From the NCBI RefSeq assembly GCF_001658005.1, contig NZ_CP015986.1, forward strand, positions 496,001-560,000: 64,000 nucleotides of DNA, given 5' to 3'. This DNA is from Sphingobium sp. EP60837. GTDB taxonomy: Bacteria > Pseudomonadota > Alphaproteobacteria > Sphingomonadales > Sphingomonadaceae. Below are positions 1-9,652 of the stretch, piece by piece (within the stretch, counting starts at the first letter, position 1; the number at the start of each line of letters is the position of its first letter). Below the pieces are notes generated by a model. It saw only the letters and a program-made list of their open reading frames with translations, was not told where the DNA came from and did not search any database. The translations under genes were made by a program, and so were the position numbers.

Positions 1-1248
1 CGCGGGCGACGACCAGCTCCAATGCTGGTCCGGATCGGCAGCACCCTGAGCAAACCCCACCAGTTCACGCCCTTCCTCCTGACGGTCGAAGCTGACGATG
101 GCGAGATCGACCACCTGTCCGGCTGAGTTGCGATAGCGTGCCATGACAAGATGATCCGCCGCGTCGAAGCGCGGCTTCCACGGATAGCGCGGCTGCTCAG
201 TCGTCCGAGCCCAGCCCTTCACTTCCGGGAGCGTGGGAGCGCCTGGCAATGTCTCGCTCGCCGCCGCGCTCACGGTCAGCCAGAGCGGCGCGGCGATAAC
301 CACCCCGAAGGCAGCGCCAAATGCGAGGGGAAGCGAGACCGCTCCCCAGGATGAGCCCCTCATTTGCCTCGGGTCGAACCAAGCATCCCCCGGACGCCGA
401 TCGAAGAAGGGCCAAGCCGCCGCCATCACCACCGCCATGACGATCGCGAAGAATATCCAGCCATAGAGGACATGGTCGAAGCCCACCGCCGCATCGATGC
501 TCGTCAGATGCGCCACCAGGATCGTGGCAAAGGCGCGCACGCCATTGGCGAGTACCGATAGCATCAGCGCGCCCGTCATGAAGAGGGCACGACGCGGCCA
601 GCTGGTGAAACAGACATTGCAGACCAGCACGCCATAGGCGGTCATAGCGATCACGAACTTCGCGCCCGAACATGCCTCCGCCACCCTAAAATATCCGGTC
701 GCTGTGGTGATGAAGATGCCGTCCATATGCGCAGGCACCCCCGACAGGCTCAGGAACATCATGCACAACCGCGCGGTGATCAGCTGCAAAGGCGCGACGA
801 TCTCCTCCCCAATTGGCACCATGAAGAAGGCATAGAAGAGCGGAAAGAGAAGCGCTCGCGCCACTGCAGGCCCCAGCAGGGTCACGACCGCGCCCTGCAA
901 CATCAGGATCAACGCGCCATGCCGGAACACCGCGACGCCTGCCGCTGCGCCCAGCAGCCAAGCGAAACCGCCGAGCGCGATCCACAGCAGGCCGGGCGCC
1001 CAGGCGATAGGCTCCAACTGCTGCAGGCCGGGCAGGCGCTGCTGCACGAGCCAGGCGATCAGGATCGGGATGAACAGGCAATGGCCGAAGGTAGAAGCGT
1101 TCCACCAGATGGAAACCATAGCGACGACATCGCGATGGAAGAGCGACAGGATCAGGAAGCTCAGGACGCCCAGCGCCGCCAAGTGCCCGCGCCAGCCCAT
1201 AATGGCGCTACCCGACAGCCGGGCCATGGAGAGAGCGCGTGACGTCAC
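1..1248 (-). CDS. xrtA: exosortase A (XrtA) with start of a C-terminal EpsI-type domain, partial
   Basis: Membrane transpeptidase-like enzyme thought to process PEP-CTERM proteins at the inner membrane. The frame is open for 416 codons to the left edge, so the 3' end is missing. It has many hydrophobic segments and the exosortase triad: Cys193 in AEACSGAK, Arg238 in NGVRAF and His259 in FDHVLYGW. After the membrane part (about residue 300 on) a soluble region with PEVKGWARTT and SWSSPA resembles the EpsI/DUF3485 domain fused to exosortase A in many alphaproteobacteria. I chose GTG at 1248 because it overlaps the stop of the upstream glycosyltransferase (GTGA); ATG at 1227 is the alternative. 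No PEP-CTERM substrate is visible in the window. Confidence 0.93.
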   Translation of the reverse strand, partial: MTSRALSMARLSGSAIMGWRGHLAALGVLSFLILSLFHRDVVAMVSIWWNASTFGHCLFIPILIAWLVQQRLPGLQQLEPIAWAPGLLWIALGGFAWLLGAAAGVAVFRHGALILMLQGAVVTLLGPAVARALLFPLFYAFFMVPIGEEIVAPLQLITARLCMMFLSLSGVPAHMDGIFITTATGYFRVAEACSGAKFVIAMTAYGVLVCNVCFTSWPRRALFMTGALMLSVLANGVRAFATILVAHLTSIDAAVGFDHVLYGWIFFAIVMAVVMAAAWPFFDRRPGDAWFDPRQMRGSSWGAVSLPLAFGAAFGVVIAAPLWLTVSAAASETLPGAPTLPEVKGWARTTEQPRYPWKPRFDAADHLVMARYRNSAGQVVDLAIVSFDRQEEGRELVGFAQGAADPDQHWSWSSPA

Positions 1249-2474
1249 GCCGCCCGCACGCTCGCGTCGCCCCGCTGACCGAACAGCAGGGTCGGCAGAT
1301 CCTTCAGCGTTTCAGACCAGCGATAGCGTTCTTCCATCCTCGCCCGCGCCGCGCGGCCAAGGCGCTGCGCCCGCTCCGGATCAGCCAGCAGAGCGGCAAC
1401 CTTTTCCACCTCTTCGGCAGGGTCGGCAGCGATCAGGAAATGCTTGCCATTGCTGGCGTCGATCCCCTCGGCCGCCTCTCGCGAAGCCACGACCGGCCGC
1501 GCCATCGCCATCGCCTCCAGCACCTTGTTCTGAATGCCCCGCGCGATCCGTAGCGGCGCAACCACCACATCCGCCGCCGCCAACCAACCCCGCACATCGG
1601 GCACGGAGCCGGTAACGATCACGCCCGGTAGCGCCTTCAGCGCCTCCACCTGCGGAACCGGGTTCCGCCCGACAATCGCGAAGCAGGCGTCCGGGTGGAC
1701 CGATCGCACGGCGGGAAGGGTATGATGAGCAAAGCTTTCCACCGCTTCGATATTCGGCCGGTAATCCATCTGGCCGGTGAAGACGATCAAGGGTCCGCTG
1801 ATCCCCTCAACCGGCTCAGAGGCGGCCGCCGGATCGAAATAATCGAGCGCAACGCCATTTTCGATCGCGATCACGCGACCCGCATCCAGTCCACTGGCAC
1901 GCCGGAACAGCGCTGCCTCAGCTTCGCTCACAAAGGCGCTGAGGTCTGCGCGACGAGCCGTGGCGCGTTCAAACTCGAGCAAGAGCCGCCCTTCGCGCCG
2001 GTTGATCCAGGCCATCGGCCCGCCGCTCCCGGCGCCATAGGCCGCATATTTGGCCGAATCCAAATCCACAAAGTCCATCACGAAGCGCACGCCAGGCGGC
2101 AGCGCGGGGACGAAATGCGCCATTTGCGCCGAATAGCCCATGACCGCGGCAATCGGACGCTCGCGCATTGTCCGCTTCACCCAGCGGTGCATCTCCCGGC
2201 TTTCGAACAAGGACACCAGCATCGGCTGACGCTTCGCCAGTCCGGCAAGCCCAGCGATAGCGCGTGATCTATCGCGCTTCAGCACGCACTGGCTCTTGGT
2301 CAGTGCCTGCATATCCGTCGCAAACCCCATGTCACGATCATCATCGGCGAAGGAGCCGACATGGACGGGCGCGATCTCCGCCAGCCGTTTGAGAATATGG
2401 TAGGAGCGGATCTTGTCGCCGCGATCCGGGGGAAAGGGGATGCGGTGGCAGAGGAACAATATCTCCCCCGTCAT
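1245..2474 (-). CDS. XrtA/PEP-CTERM system-associated glycosyltransferase (TIGR03087-like)
   Basis: Predicted GT-B type glycosyltransferase, 409 residues, probably adding a sugar to the lipid-linked exopolysaccharide precursor at the cytoplasmic face. The N-terminus ILFLCHRIPFPPDRGDK is typical of this XrtA-linked family, and a GT4-like C-terminal part has the nucleotide-sugar region around GIQNKVLEAMAMARPVVAS. The start at 2474 gives an ATGA overlap with the FemAB-like gene; the open frame continues upstream but no homologous residues are added. The stop overlaps the exosortase start. Sugar and acceptor cannot be read from sequence. Confidence 0.9.
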   Translation of the reverse strand: MTGEILFLCHRIPFPPDRGDKIRSYHILKRLAEIAPVHVGSFADDDRDMGFATDMQALTKSQCVLKRDRSRAIAGLAGLAKRQPMLVSLFESREMHRWVKRTMRERPIAAVMGYSAQMAHFVPALPPGVRFVMDFVDLDSAKYAAYGAGSGGPMAWINRREGRLLLEFERATARRADLSAFVSEAEAALFRRASGLDAGRVIAIENGVALDYFDPAAASEPVEGISGPLIVFTGQMDYRPNIEAVESFAHHTLPAVRSVHPDACFAIVGRNPVPQVEALKALPGVIVTGSVPDVRGWLAAADVVVAPLRIARGIQNKVLEAMAMARPVVASREAAEGIDASNGKHFLIAADPAEEVEKVAALLADPERAQRLGRAARARMEERYRWSETLKDLPTLLFGQRGDASVRAA

Positions 2475-3535
2475 CCCAGCCCCCGCGAAATGAGCGGGCC
2501 CAGCAGGTTGGCGACCGGCAAGGGTAGCTTCTTCCACAGATCGACGCGCCGCTGATATTGGGCGCTGATGGGATTGATGTCCCGCCGTTCTCCGCTCGCT
2601 GACCAGCTATGATAGGTGAGCGGCTCGGGATCGAAGCCAAAGCTTTTCTTCCACGCCGCCTGACCGCTGCCCGTCTTGGACCGGCCGAAGTCAAAGAGCT
2701 TCATACCCCGCGTCCGGCTATGCCCCATCAGCCGGTAATACATCAGCTCATTCGACCGCAGCCGCCGCGCATCCGCGACGCCGCCGCCCCAGAAGGGCAT
2801 CGCCCGCCCCTGATGATAGAGCGTGAGAACAGCCGATACGGGCCGGTCGCCGTCCAGCACCAGCAATATGTCGGCATCTTCTCCAAAGGCGGACAGCACC
2901 TCGCGGAACAGCTGCGCCGGGAAGACGGGGGTGCCGAGATTACGAACGCTCTGCGCATAAACATCATAGTGCGCGCGGACGAGCCGAGCGTCGCGCCCCA
3001 CCTCGACCCGGAGCGCGGGATTGGCCAGCGCCTTGCGCAATTCGGCCCGATGCTTGCGCGGTACGGCGAGCAGTTCGGCTTCGTCATCGGCCGCAATCGG
3101 CCGGACAAAGCCCAGATGGCTTCCCTCATGCACGGTCCAGCCCTGCCCTGGCAGCGGCCCACCGCGCAGTTCCACCGATCCCACGCCACGGTCACGCGCC
3201 AGCCCCTCGGCCGCGCTCGCCAACGCTGCAATGACAGCAGGATCATCCGCTAAAATCCCGCCATCTACAGCGAAGCCCGATGATACCAGCGCCTGCCCGA
3301 ACAAGCGGCTCCTCATGTGCGTCAGCGGCAACAGACCCGCGATCTGCCCTGAGGACGCTACAGCAGCGAGCATATCGCCGCGATTGCCCGTCCCGCGCGC
3401 AATTGCCTTCAACCAAGCCGGTCGGTGGAACGGCGTCGCATCTGCCCTGCCCGCAACGAAGGCCTCGGCGGCCGCCACCTGCGTCGCGTCGTCAAGGTCC
3501 AACGGCACCACGCCAAGACCTGTGCCGAGGTTCAT
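2471..3535 (-). CDS. FemAB family XrtA/PEP-CTERM system-associated protein (TIGR03019-like)
   Basis: 354-residue protein of the FemAB/GNAT superfamily, which transfers acyl or aminoacyl groups in cell-envelope synthesis. Recognisable stretches are RPAWLKAIARGTG near the N-terminus, RKHRAELRKAL in the middle and LFDFGRSKTGSGQAAWKKSF near the C-terminus, which is characteristic of the XrtA-associated subgroup. The start at 3535 overlaps the deacetylase stop as ATGA; an ATG at 3583 would add 16 residues that look non-homologous. Its place between deacetylase and glycosyltransferase suggests a role in modifying the polysaccharide or its carrier. The acyl donor is unknown. Confidence 0.87.
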   Translation of the reverse strand: MNLGTGLGVVPLDLDDATQVAAAEAFVAGRADATPFHRPAWLKAIARGTGNRGDMLAAVASSGQIAGLLPLTHMRSRLFGQALVSSGFAVDGGILADDPAVIAALASAAEGLARDRGVGSVELRGGPLPGQGWTVHEGSHLGFVRPIAADDEAELLAVPRKHRAELRKALANPALRVEVGRDARLVRAHYDVYAQSVRNLGTPVFPAQLFREVLSAFGEDADILLVLDGDRPVSAVLTLYHQGRAMPFWGGGVADARRLRSNELMYYRLMGHSRTRGMKLFDFGRSKTGSGQAAWKKSFGFDPEPLTYHSWSASGERRDINPISAQYQRRVDLWKKLPLPVANLLGPLISRGLG

Positions 3536-4380
3536 GCCGCGCGCTCCGCTTCCCTGGCGACGAGCGCATCGATGCGAGTCCACGCAAAATCACGTGTCAG
3601 CCGCCGCAGCTTCTGCGCCATGACGGACAGGTTGGTATAATGACGCAAACGCGAACGAAGCGGCGCACCCCGTACCCGCGGCTGATCCGGATCGATCTCC
3701 CACGGATGGAAATAGATGATAGCTGGCCGATCTTCCCGTCCATTCACCTGCCGGATCGCCCAACGGGAAAAACCATAGGGCAGCAGCCTAAAAAACCCGC
3801 CCCCGCCAGCCGCCAGCCTGCGCCCGCCAAACTCGGCGGTTGTCACCGGCAGTTCCAGCAAAGATGCGCCCTCCACCGGCTTCCAGGCAAAGCGTGGCGA
3901 ATCCGGCCAGCCATAATGGTCGTGCCGGATCGGCGCGACGCTGCTCGAATAGAGATAGCCTTCTTCCACCAGCACTTGGTGCGCCCACGGGGTGCGATGA
4001 TCGATCGAAAAGCTCGGCGCGCGATAGCCGATGACCCGTTCCCCGCTGGCATCCTCCAACAGCCCGCGCGACCGGCGCAAATCCTCCCGAAACGCCTCAG
4101 GCGTCAGGGAAAAGACGCGCGCATGGTCATAGCCATGGCTCGCAATCTCATGTCCCGCATCGACGATCCGCCGCATCAGCGCCGGGTAGCGCTCTGCCAC
4201 CCACCCAAGCGTGAAGAAAGTCGCGCTGACGCCCGTTTCCGCAAACAACGCCAGCACCTCGTCGGTGTTGCGCTCAACCCGATGGGTCAGCGCATCCCAG
4301 CCGTCCCGGCCGATCGTGCGCTCGAAGGCGCCGACATGGAACCAGTCCTCCACATCGACCGACAGGGCATTCTGCATCAT
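3532..4380 (-). CDS. XrtA-associated polysaccharide deacetylase (DUF3473 family, TIGR03006-like)
   Basis: NodB-type carbohydrate esterase of 282 residues, expected to remove N-acetyl groups from the exopolysaccharide. The start region ALSVDVEDWFHVGAFER carries the metal and catalytic Asp pair; GHEIASHGYDHARV gives the metal-binding HxxxH; GYRAPSFSID is motif 3; a C-terminal YFHPWEIDPDQPR segment is the DUF3473 extension seen in the exosortase subgroup. ATG at 4380 is followed at once by a second ATG (4377). The spacer to the upstream ATPase stop is 19 bases. No signal peptide is apparent. Confidence 0.9.
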   Translation of the reverse strand: MMQNALSVDVEDWFHVGAFERTIGRDGWDALTHRVERNTDEVLALFAETGVSATFFTLGWVAERYPALMRRIVDAGHEIASHGYDHARVFSLTPEAFREDLRRSRGLLEDASGERVIGYRAPSFSIDHRTPWAHQVLVEEGYLYSSSVAPIRHDHYGWPDSPRFAWKPVEGASLLELPVTTAEFGGRRLAAGGGGFFRLLPYGFSRWAIRQVNGREDRPAIIYFHPWEIDPDQPRVRGAPLRSRLRHYTNLSVMAQKLRRLTRDFAWTRIDALVAREAERAA

Positions 4381-4399
4381 GACGCGGGCAGCGGACGGT

Positions 4400-5605
4400 T
4401 CAGGCTGCGGCGCTATGCGGCGTATCGCCCATGCGCTGCTCACGCTCGACCCACTCGACCAGCAACGTCAGTACTCGGCGAAGCGCGGTATCCTGTTCAC
4501 CGACGCGAAACTCCAGCGATGCCAGGCGCTCTTCGATCAGGGTGAAGCAGTCCTTCAGCGCTTCCGGATCGACGGAGGTGATCGTGGCCTGCTCGACGCG
4601 GAGCGACTCCACCTCCGCTCGCAACGCCGCGATCTCATTCATCAAGCTGACCGAAGGCTCCGGCTGGCGCGCCCGCAGCGCGTCCAGTTCCGCGCGCAAC
4701 GTTTCCCGAGCAGGCGTAGACTGCGCCGCCGCAGGAGCAGGCACTTCCTCTGCACGATCCAGGACCGACGGTGGGACTGCCTGCAATGTCGCGTCGCTGT
4801 CAGCGCCCATATCCTCGATCACCGCCTGCACCGCATCGGCGTCGATTTCGGACAGCTGGTCCAGCGCACCCAGCAGCAGGACACGGCTGGCGAGCACATT
4901 GACTCGGCGCGGTACGCCGCCCGTCGCCGCGTAGATTGCGGCGAAGGCGTCAGCCGTGAAATGGGGATCGCCATTCCAACCCACGATCGACAGTCGGTGC
5001 AGGATATAAGGTTCGATTTCGCTCCGCTGCATCGGGTCAAGATGATGCGTGGCTATGACGCGCTGCCGCAGCTGCTCTAGTTGGGCGGACTTCAACAAGT
5101 CGCGAAATTCGGGCTGGCCCAGCAGGAAGATCTGCAACAGCGATTGTCCGCCCAACTGGAAGTTGGACAGCATCCGCAGTTCCTCGATCGCCGAAACCGA
5201 AAGATTTTGCGCCTCGTCTACGATCAGCAGCGACCGGCGGCCAGCGCGTGCCTGACCATGCAGGAACGCCTCGATCTGACGAAGGATCTGCGCTTTGGGC
5301 ATGTCGTCGGTAGGCAGTCCGAAGCTCTGCGCCGTCAACCGCAGCATGTCGTCGCCGCCCACTTGGGTGGACACGATCTTGACCGCGGTCAGCCGCGCCG
5401 GATCGATCGTCGCCATCAAATGCCCGACCAGCGTCGTCTTGCCCGCCCCGATGTCGCCAGTGATGACGATGAAACCTTCCCCTTGGGCGAGGCCGTATCC
5501 CAGATAGGACAGCGCTTTGCGATGCGTGGCGCTTTCGAAATAGAAGTGCGGATCGGGCGTCAGCTGGAAGGGGCGGCCCTCAAATCCGTAAAACTGATCG
5601 TACAT
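4400..5605 (-). CDS. XrtA/PEP-CTERM system-associated ExeA-like ATPase (TIGR03015-like)
   Basis: 401-residue AAA-type ATPase related to ExeA/GspA. Walker A GDIGAGKTT lies at residues 50-58 and Walker B LLIVDEAQ at 126-133, followed by a lid-like region with TGGVPRRVNVL. The last third (from about residue 285) is rich in Ala, Glu and Arg with heptad-like spacing and may form a coiled coil. Members of this family occur next to exosortase genes, where they are thought to energise or order assembly of the EPS machinery; the mechanism is not established. It lies 23 bases downstream of the outer-membrane protein gene. Confidence 0.9.
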   Translation of the reverse strand: MYDQFYGFEGRPFQLTPDPHFYFESATHRKALSYLGYGLAQGEGFIVITGDIGAGKTTLVGHLMATIDPARLTAVKIVSTQVGGDDMLRLTAQSFGLPTDDMPKAQILRQIEAFLHGQARAGRRSLLIVDEAQNLSVSAIEELRMLSNFQLGGQSLLQIFLLGQPEFRDLLKSAQLEQLRQRVIATHHLDPMQRSEIEPYILHRLSIVGWNGDPHFTADAFAAIYAATGGVPRRVNVLASRVLLLGALDQLSEIDADAVQAVIEDMGADSDATLQAVPPSVLDRAEEVPAPAAAQSTPARETLRAELDALRARQPEPSVSLMNEIAALRAEVESLRVEQATITSVDPEALKDCFTLIEERLASLEFRVGEQDTALRRVLTLLVEWVEREQRMGDTPHSAAA

Positions 5606-5628
5606 CTCTCGTCTCCACCCCGACGGGA

Positions 5629-7212
5629 TTAGAAGCTGTACCGCAGGCCGACTTGGCCCATGGCGTTGATAACCGCATCCAGTTCATCCGCCTTGGCGCT
5701 GTCGAACCCAAGCGAAGCGGATGCCTGAAGATTGCGGTTGATGAGGCGGTTGTAGCTGGTGAAAGCGCCCATGTTCAGCACGTCCAGCCGCGCGCCGCTC
5801 GCGTCGAAATAATTGGCGTAGATCGCACTATCCAGGCTCGACCGGCTGTCGATGACATAGCTAAGCGACGCGGTGCCGTACCAATTCTGGTCCTTCGATC
5901 CGCGCACCAGGATCGTCTCTCCCGAAGGCGTCACGAACTTGCGCTGCGAATAGCCGAGGCCCACGCCCAGCCCCCACGGTCCCCGCTGCGCCGAATATTG
6001 TGCCGCGATACCCCTGTAGCGGAAGTTGGCGGCGGTGATCCCCGACAGCGCGTCGTTGAAGCATTGCCCGCCCCCGGTCTGGGAGAAAGCGCAGCCGGTG
6101 AAATCGCCGGTGAAGGGGTTACGCACGATATTCAGGCTGCTGCCTGAAACGGCCGCCACGTTGGAGGTGATGATCCGGCCGAAGCTGTCGATGCCGTCGA
6201 ACACCACCAGCGCAAAGGACTGGTTACGCCCTTGCCAGACGAAGCTGCCGCTATAGCTCATGCCGCCATAGCGCTCTCCGACCCGCGCCTCGAGCGAGGT
6301 GCGGCGGTTGGGCCGCCAGAGGACGCCTACATCCCATATGATGTCGTCGAAATCATAGATGAGCGCGCGGGGCGAATTGTCATCGGTGACATAGCGGCCG
6401 TTGCGGACCACAGGCTGGCCATTGCTGTCCAGAAGCGGCGAACGCTGGCTGATCTTGATCCGCTCATAACCCACGCCCCCTGCAAGGGCGACAGTAGGCG
6501 AGACGGCCAGCGTCGCATCGACGCGGCCCCAGCCATCTTCGAACCGCTGATCGAGTTGGCTCGCATCCTCGCGATCATATCCCGCACTCACGACGATGCC
6601 GAGCGGCAACCAGACACCCGGCGCAACCCCGACGGAGCCGGTCAGGCTATGCGAAACGGAATCGGCGAAAGCGCCCGCATTGGGCACGCCCGCCAAATCG
6701 GCATCGACATCCTCTTCCACCCGCGCATAACCCAGGCGATAGGAAGCGGTGACGTCCACATCGCCCAAGGACGTGGCGTAGGACGGCCCGGCATAAGCAG
6801 CATAGACTTGGCTCGTCAGGCTGTCGTTCAGCGTCGCTGCGCCGGACAGCCCATCGGTACGAACGCGCGCCGCAAGGCCGCCTGCATTCAGCGTCAGTCC
6901 TCGTGAAACGGCATATTGGCCCGACACGATTCCGCTGATGACATCCTGATCAGTCGCCTCGCGGCCCCAGCCGAAGCTCTGATTATATTGCACATCCGCC
7001 ACGGCCTCGACCCGGCGCGTGCGCAACTCTGCCGTCACGCCAGCGGTGACATTGGTATAGGTCAGAACATCGCCGCCACCCTTCAGCGGCACCATCACTG
7101 TCTGATCAACGCCGAGATAAGGCGTGACATTCACCTTGCGGTCCTGCGCGCCCGCCGGAGATGAGGCAAGCGCCACCGCGCCCAACAGAATCAGGGAAGT
7201 GCGGAGCATCAT
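5629..7212 (-). CDS. XrtA/PEP-CTERM system-associated outer-membrane beta-barrel (TIGR03016-like)
   Basis: 527-residue protein with a cleavable signal peptide (hydrophobic core SLILLGAVALASSPAGA, cleavage near AQDR) and a C-terminal GLRYSF ending in Phe, the usual outer-membrane barrel signature. The body is made of alternating aromatic/polar stretches such as LTLNAGGLAARVRT and SLSYVIDSRSSLDSAIYANY, as expected for many strands. It is the probable outer-membrane component of the EPS export system. ATG at 7212 overlaps the stop of the tyrosine kinase gene by ATGA. Confidence 0.88.
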   Translation of the reverse strand: MMLRTSLILLGAVALASSPAGAQDRKVNVTPYLGVDQTVMVPLKGGGDVLTYTNVTAGVTAELRTRRVEAVADVQYNQSFGWGREATDQDVISGIVSGQYAVSRGLTLNAGGLAARVRTDGLSGAATLNDSLTSQVYAAYAGPSYATSLGDVDVTASYRLGYARVEEDVDADLAGVPNAGAFADSVSHSLTGSVGVAPGVWLPLGIVVSAGYDREDASQLDQRFEDGWGRVDATLAVSPTVALAGGVGYERIKISQRSPLLDSNGQPVVRNGRYVTDDNSPRALIYDFDDIIWDVGVLWRPNRRTSLEARVGERYGGMSYSGSFVWQGRNQSFALVVFDGIDSFGRIITSNVAAVSGSSLNIVRNPFTGDFTGCAFSQTGGGQCFNDALSGITAANFRYRGIAAQYSAQRGPWGLGVGLGYSQRKFVTPSGETILVRGSKDQNWYGTASLSYVIDSRSSLDSAIYANYFDASGARLDVLNMGAFTSYNRLINRNLQASASLGFDSAKADELDAVINAMGQVGLRYSF

Positions 7213-8123
7213 TCGCCCTCGCCCCCCTTGGCATAATAGCTGCCGAACCGGCGACCGCTGGAATAGGTGACGCCGTTCAGCAGCAATTGCACCTGACCCG
7301 CGCCCTTCAGCAAGCCCGCCGCATCGCGCAGCGCGCTTTCACTGGTCTGATCGGCACGAACCACCAGCACGGCAACCGCCGCATGGCTTGCCAGCACCGC
7401 GCCAGCCGAAGCGGCAAGCAGCGGCGGCGAATCGAACAGGATCACCCTGTCCGGACGGCCTTCGGTCAGGCGGTTCAGCAATGCCTCGGTGCGCGCCGAC
7501 GCGAGATATTCGGTATCATTATTGCTGCGCTGACCCGCGGGCAGCACTGACAGAGACGGAACGTCGGTGCGGATCACGCAATCCTCGATCGCTTGTCCCG
7601 GATCGGCAAGCGCATCCATCAGACCGGGTCCACCGGTCAGCCCCAGCGCATCCGGAATGCCCGGTTTGCCGAAATCGGCATCGACCAGCAGGATTTCCCG
7701 GTCCTTCTCCGCCGCTAGACTGAGCGCCAGGTTGATCGCGCAGAAGCTCTTCCCCTCGCCGCTATGGGCGGAACAGATCAGGATGCGATTGCCGCGCGGA
7801 TCGCCGCCAAGCTGCGCCAGCAGGTCGCGCTTCAGGAGGCGGAACTCCTCGCTCATCGCCGTAACCGGCCCGTCCGGCAGCAGATAGCCGCCTTCCGCCA
7901 GCGCGATCCGGTCGATACTCTGCACCGGCCCGCGCCAGTCGGGCGCGCGAAACTCACCAGCGGCAACAATCGGCTGCACGATCTCAACCACCGGCGGCAA
8001 GGTCGCTTCAACCGGCACCTCCATGGCGGGAGCCGCGCGTCCTTGCAGGGCCGCGCTGAAATCGTAGATCTCAGTCGCCCGCTCGATCAGCGACCCTTTG
8101 GACAGTGAGCTATGCTTGTTCAT
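7209..8123 (-). CDS. XrtA-associated tyrosine autokinase (CpsD/Wzc kinase domain, TIGR03018-like)
   Basis: 304-residue cytoplasmic BY-kinase. The P-loop SAHSGEGKS is at about residues 118-126 and the Walker A' motif ILLVDADFG at 144-152; DSPP in LFDSPPLLA is the Walker B-like site. The C-terminus RRFGSYYAKGGEGE has only one tyrosine pair rather than the long Tyr cluster of Wzc. It probably works with the adjacent chain-length protein to control polymer length by cyclic autophosphorylation. The gap to that gene is 10 bases. Confidence 0.9.
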   Translation of the reverse strand: MNKHSSLSKGSLIERATEIYDFSAALQGRAAPAMEVPVEATLPPVVEIVQPIVAAGEFRAPDWRGPVQSIDRIALAEGGYLLPDGPVTAMSEEFRLLKRDLLAQLGGDPRGNRILICSAHSGEGKSFCAINLALSLAAEKDREILLVDADFGKPGIPDALGLTGGPGLMDALADPGQAIEDCVIRTDVPSLSVLPAGQRSNNDTEYLASARTEALLNRLTEGRPDRVILFDSPPLLAASAGAVLASHAAVAVLVVRADQTSESALRDAAGLLKGAGQVQLLLNGVTYSSGRRFGSYYAKGGEGE

Positions 8124-8133
8124 TGTCCGCTCC

Positions 8134-9651
8134 TCACGCCATGCCGCGCTGGATGAATTCGACCAGGATCAGCAGCAGGCAGAGCCCGGCCAGTCCTCCG
8201 CTCGCTCCCGCGAACCATTTCAACCGCTGCTTTTCGACCGCTTTTTGCGCAGCGCTGACCGTCTGGGTGATGGAGCCGATGACCGGCACGCCGACCGCCC
8301 TTTCCAGCCGCGCCGCAGTCGGAAAGCTGCCCTTGAGCTGCCCCATGGCGAAGGCGCTACCGATGCCCGCGCCAATGCCCACGATCAATATGCCCAGCAA
8401 CAGCAGCGGACGATTTGGCGCGGTCGGCGCGGTCGGCGCGGTCGGCGGATTGATGACGCGGAACTGGACGGATCCAGTCTCGGTCTTCACATCGCCACGC
8501 AGCCTCACATCCTCGCGATCGGCAAGCAGCTTGTCATATTGCGTCTTCAGCACCTCATAATCGCGGTCGAGCTTTTCCTGCTCGGCGGCGAGGCCCGGTT
8601 CATCGGTCTGGCGCGAGGACATGGCGTTGAGGTCCGCCTGAAGCTGCGACTTGCGGGTCTGAAGCGCCTGCACGGTCGCGGCGCGTTCCGCCTGCATCGA
8701 CTTGATCGACAGATAGGCGGGGTTGGGCGATCCACCTGCCGCACCTCCACCACCGCCCTGACGGCGCAGCGCATCGACCTGCCGTTGCGCGGCGATCACG
8801 TCCGGATGGTCGCTGGTCCAGCCACGCGCCCGCATGCCCGCCAAGTCGGCCTGCGCCTGCGACAGTGCCGAGGGACCACCCGACGCGCCCATGCCCGGCA
8901 ACACCTGCGGCGTCCCGGCAAGTTGGCCATTCATGGCGCTCAACGCGCTCGATGCCTGCACCAGCTGCGACTCGATATTGTTGATCTCCATCCGGGCCGC
9001 ATCCATGCGTTGGCCAATGGAGCCTGCGCCCGGTAGCATCCCGGCATAGCGCTGCTCGAATTCGACCCGGCGCTGCTCGGCTGCCGCAAGCTGGCGACCG
9101 CGCGCGGCGATCTGCTGGTCCAGGAAGGTCAAGCTCTGCTTCGTCTCGACACGATCGGACGACAGATTGGCTTCCTGAAATATCTCGATCAATTTCTGCA
9201 CGGCCTGCTGCGCGATGCGGGCATTGGCGCCGTCAGACAGGCTGGAGTCTGCCGACTTGGCGCTGATGTCGATCATGCTGGGATCGGCCTGCGCCATAAC
9301 GGTGATGCCCTCACGCAACGCAGTGATCTTGGCGGCCATGTCACGCGGCCCGCTGATCGTCTGGTTGAGGTCGGTTTCCTTGACGACGCGCTCCAGATTG
9401 GCCGTGCTGGCCAATGTCTGGCGCACCCGGTCAAGGTCCTGCTGCGACTGGACCTGAGTGATGCCCACCTTGTCCTGCAGCAGCGACTGCGTGTTCACAT
9501 AAACCCGCGCCTTGCTTTCATAGCTGTTGGGCACCAGCGCGATGCCGAGCCAGCCCAGCATGCACACGCCCCAGGCGACGCCCAGCGCCAGCCATCGCCG
9601 CGTCCATATGCCGTGCAGGACGATCAGCAGTTCATCGTAAAGACCGGCCAT
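8134..9651 (-). CDS. XrtA system polysaccharide chain length determinant (Wzz family, TIGR03007-like)
   Basis: 505-residue inner-membrane protein. A first membrane helix lies near residues 18-38 (WLALGVAWGVCMLGWLGIAL), followed by the Wzz domain with SYESKARVYVNTQSLLQ, a long Gln/Arg/Ala-rich coiled coil (about residues 150-390), a membrane helix in LLLLGILIVGIGAGIG and a final helix near LAGLCLLLILVEF. It should set polymer length and link the cytoplasmic kinase to the export lipoprotein. The start at 9651 is one base past the wza-like stop. Confidence 0.9.
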   Translation of the reverse strand: MAGLYDELLIVLHGIWTRRWLALGVAWGVCMLGWLGIALVPNSYESKARVYVNTQSLLQDKVGITQVQSQQDLDRVRQTLASTANLERVVKETDLNQTISGPRDMAAKITALREGITVMAQADPSMIDISAKSADSSLSDGANARIAQQAVQKLIEIFQEANLSSDRVETKQSLTFLDQQIAARGRQLAAAEQRRVEFEQRYAGMLPGAGSIGQRMDAARMEINNIESQLVQASSALSAMNGQLAGTPQVLPGMGASGGPSALSQAQADLAGMRARGWTSDHPDVIAAQRQVDALRRQGGGGGAAGGSPNPAYLSIKSMQAERAATVQALQTRKSQLQADLNAMSSRQTDEPGLAAEQEKLDRDYEVLKTQYDKLLADREDVRLRGDVKTETGSVQFRVINPPTAPTAPTAPNRPLLLLGILIVGIGAGIGSAFAMGQLKGSFPTAARLERAVGVPVIGSITQTVSAAQKAVEKQRLKWFAGASGGLAGLCLLLILVEFIQRGMA

Positions 9652-9652
9652 A

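Noticed and set aside
197..1105. two minus-strand frames of 158 and 139 codons
   Set aside because: They are in other frames of the exosortase gene, whose own frame is open across the region but reaches the window edge.
3280..4545. 421-codon plus-strand frame over the deacetylase and FemAB-like genes
   Set aside because: Low-complexity Arg/Pro-rich translation crossing two well-supported genes on the other strand.
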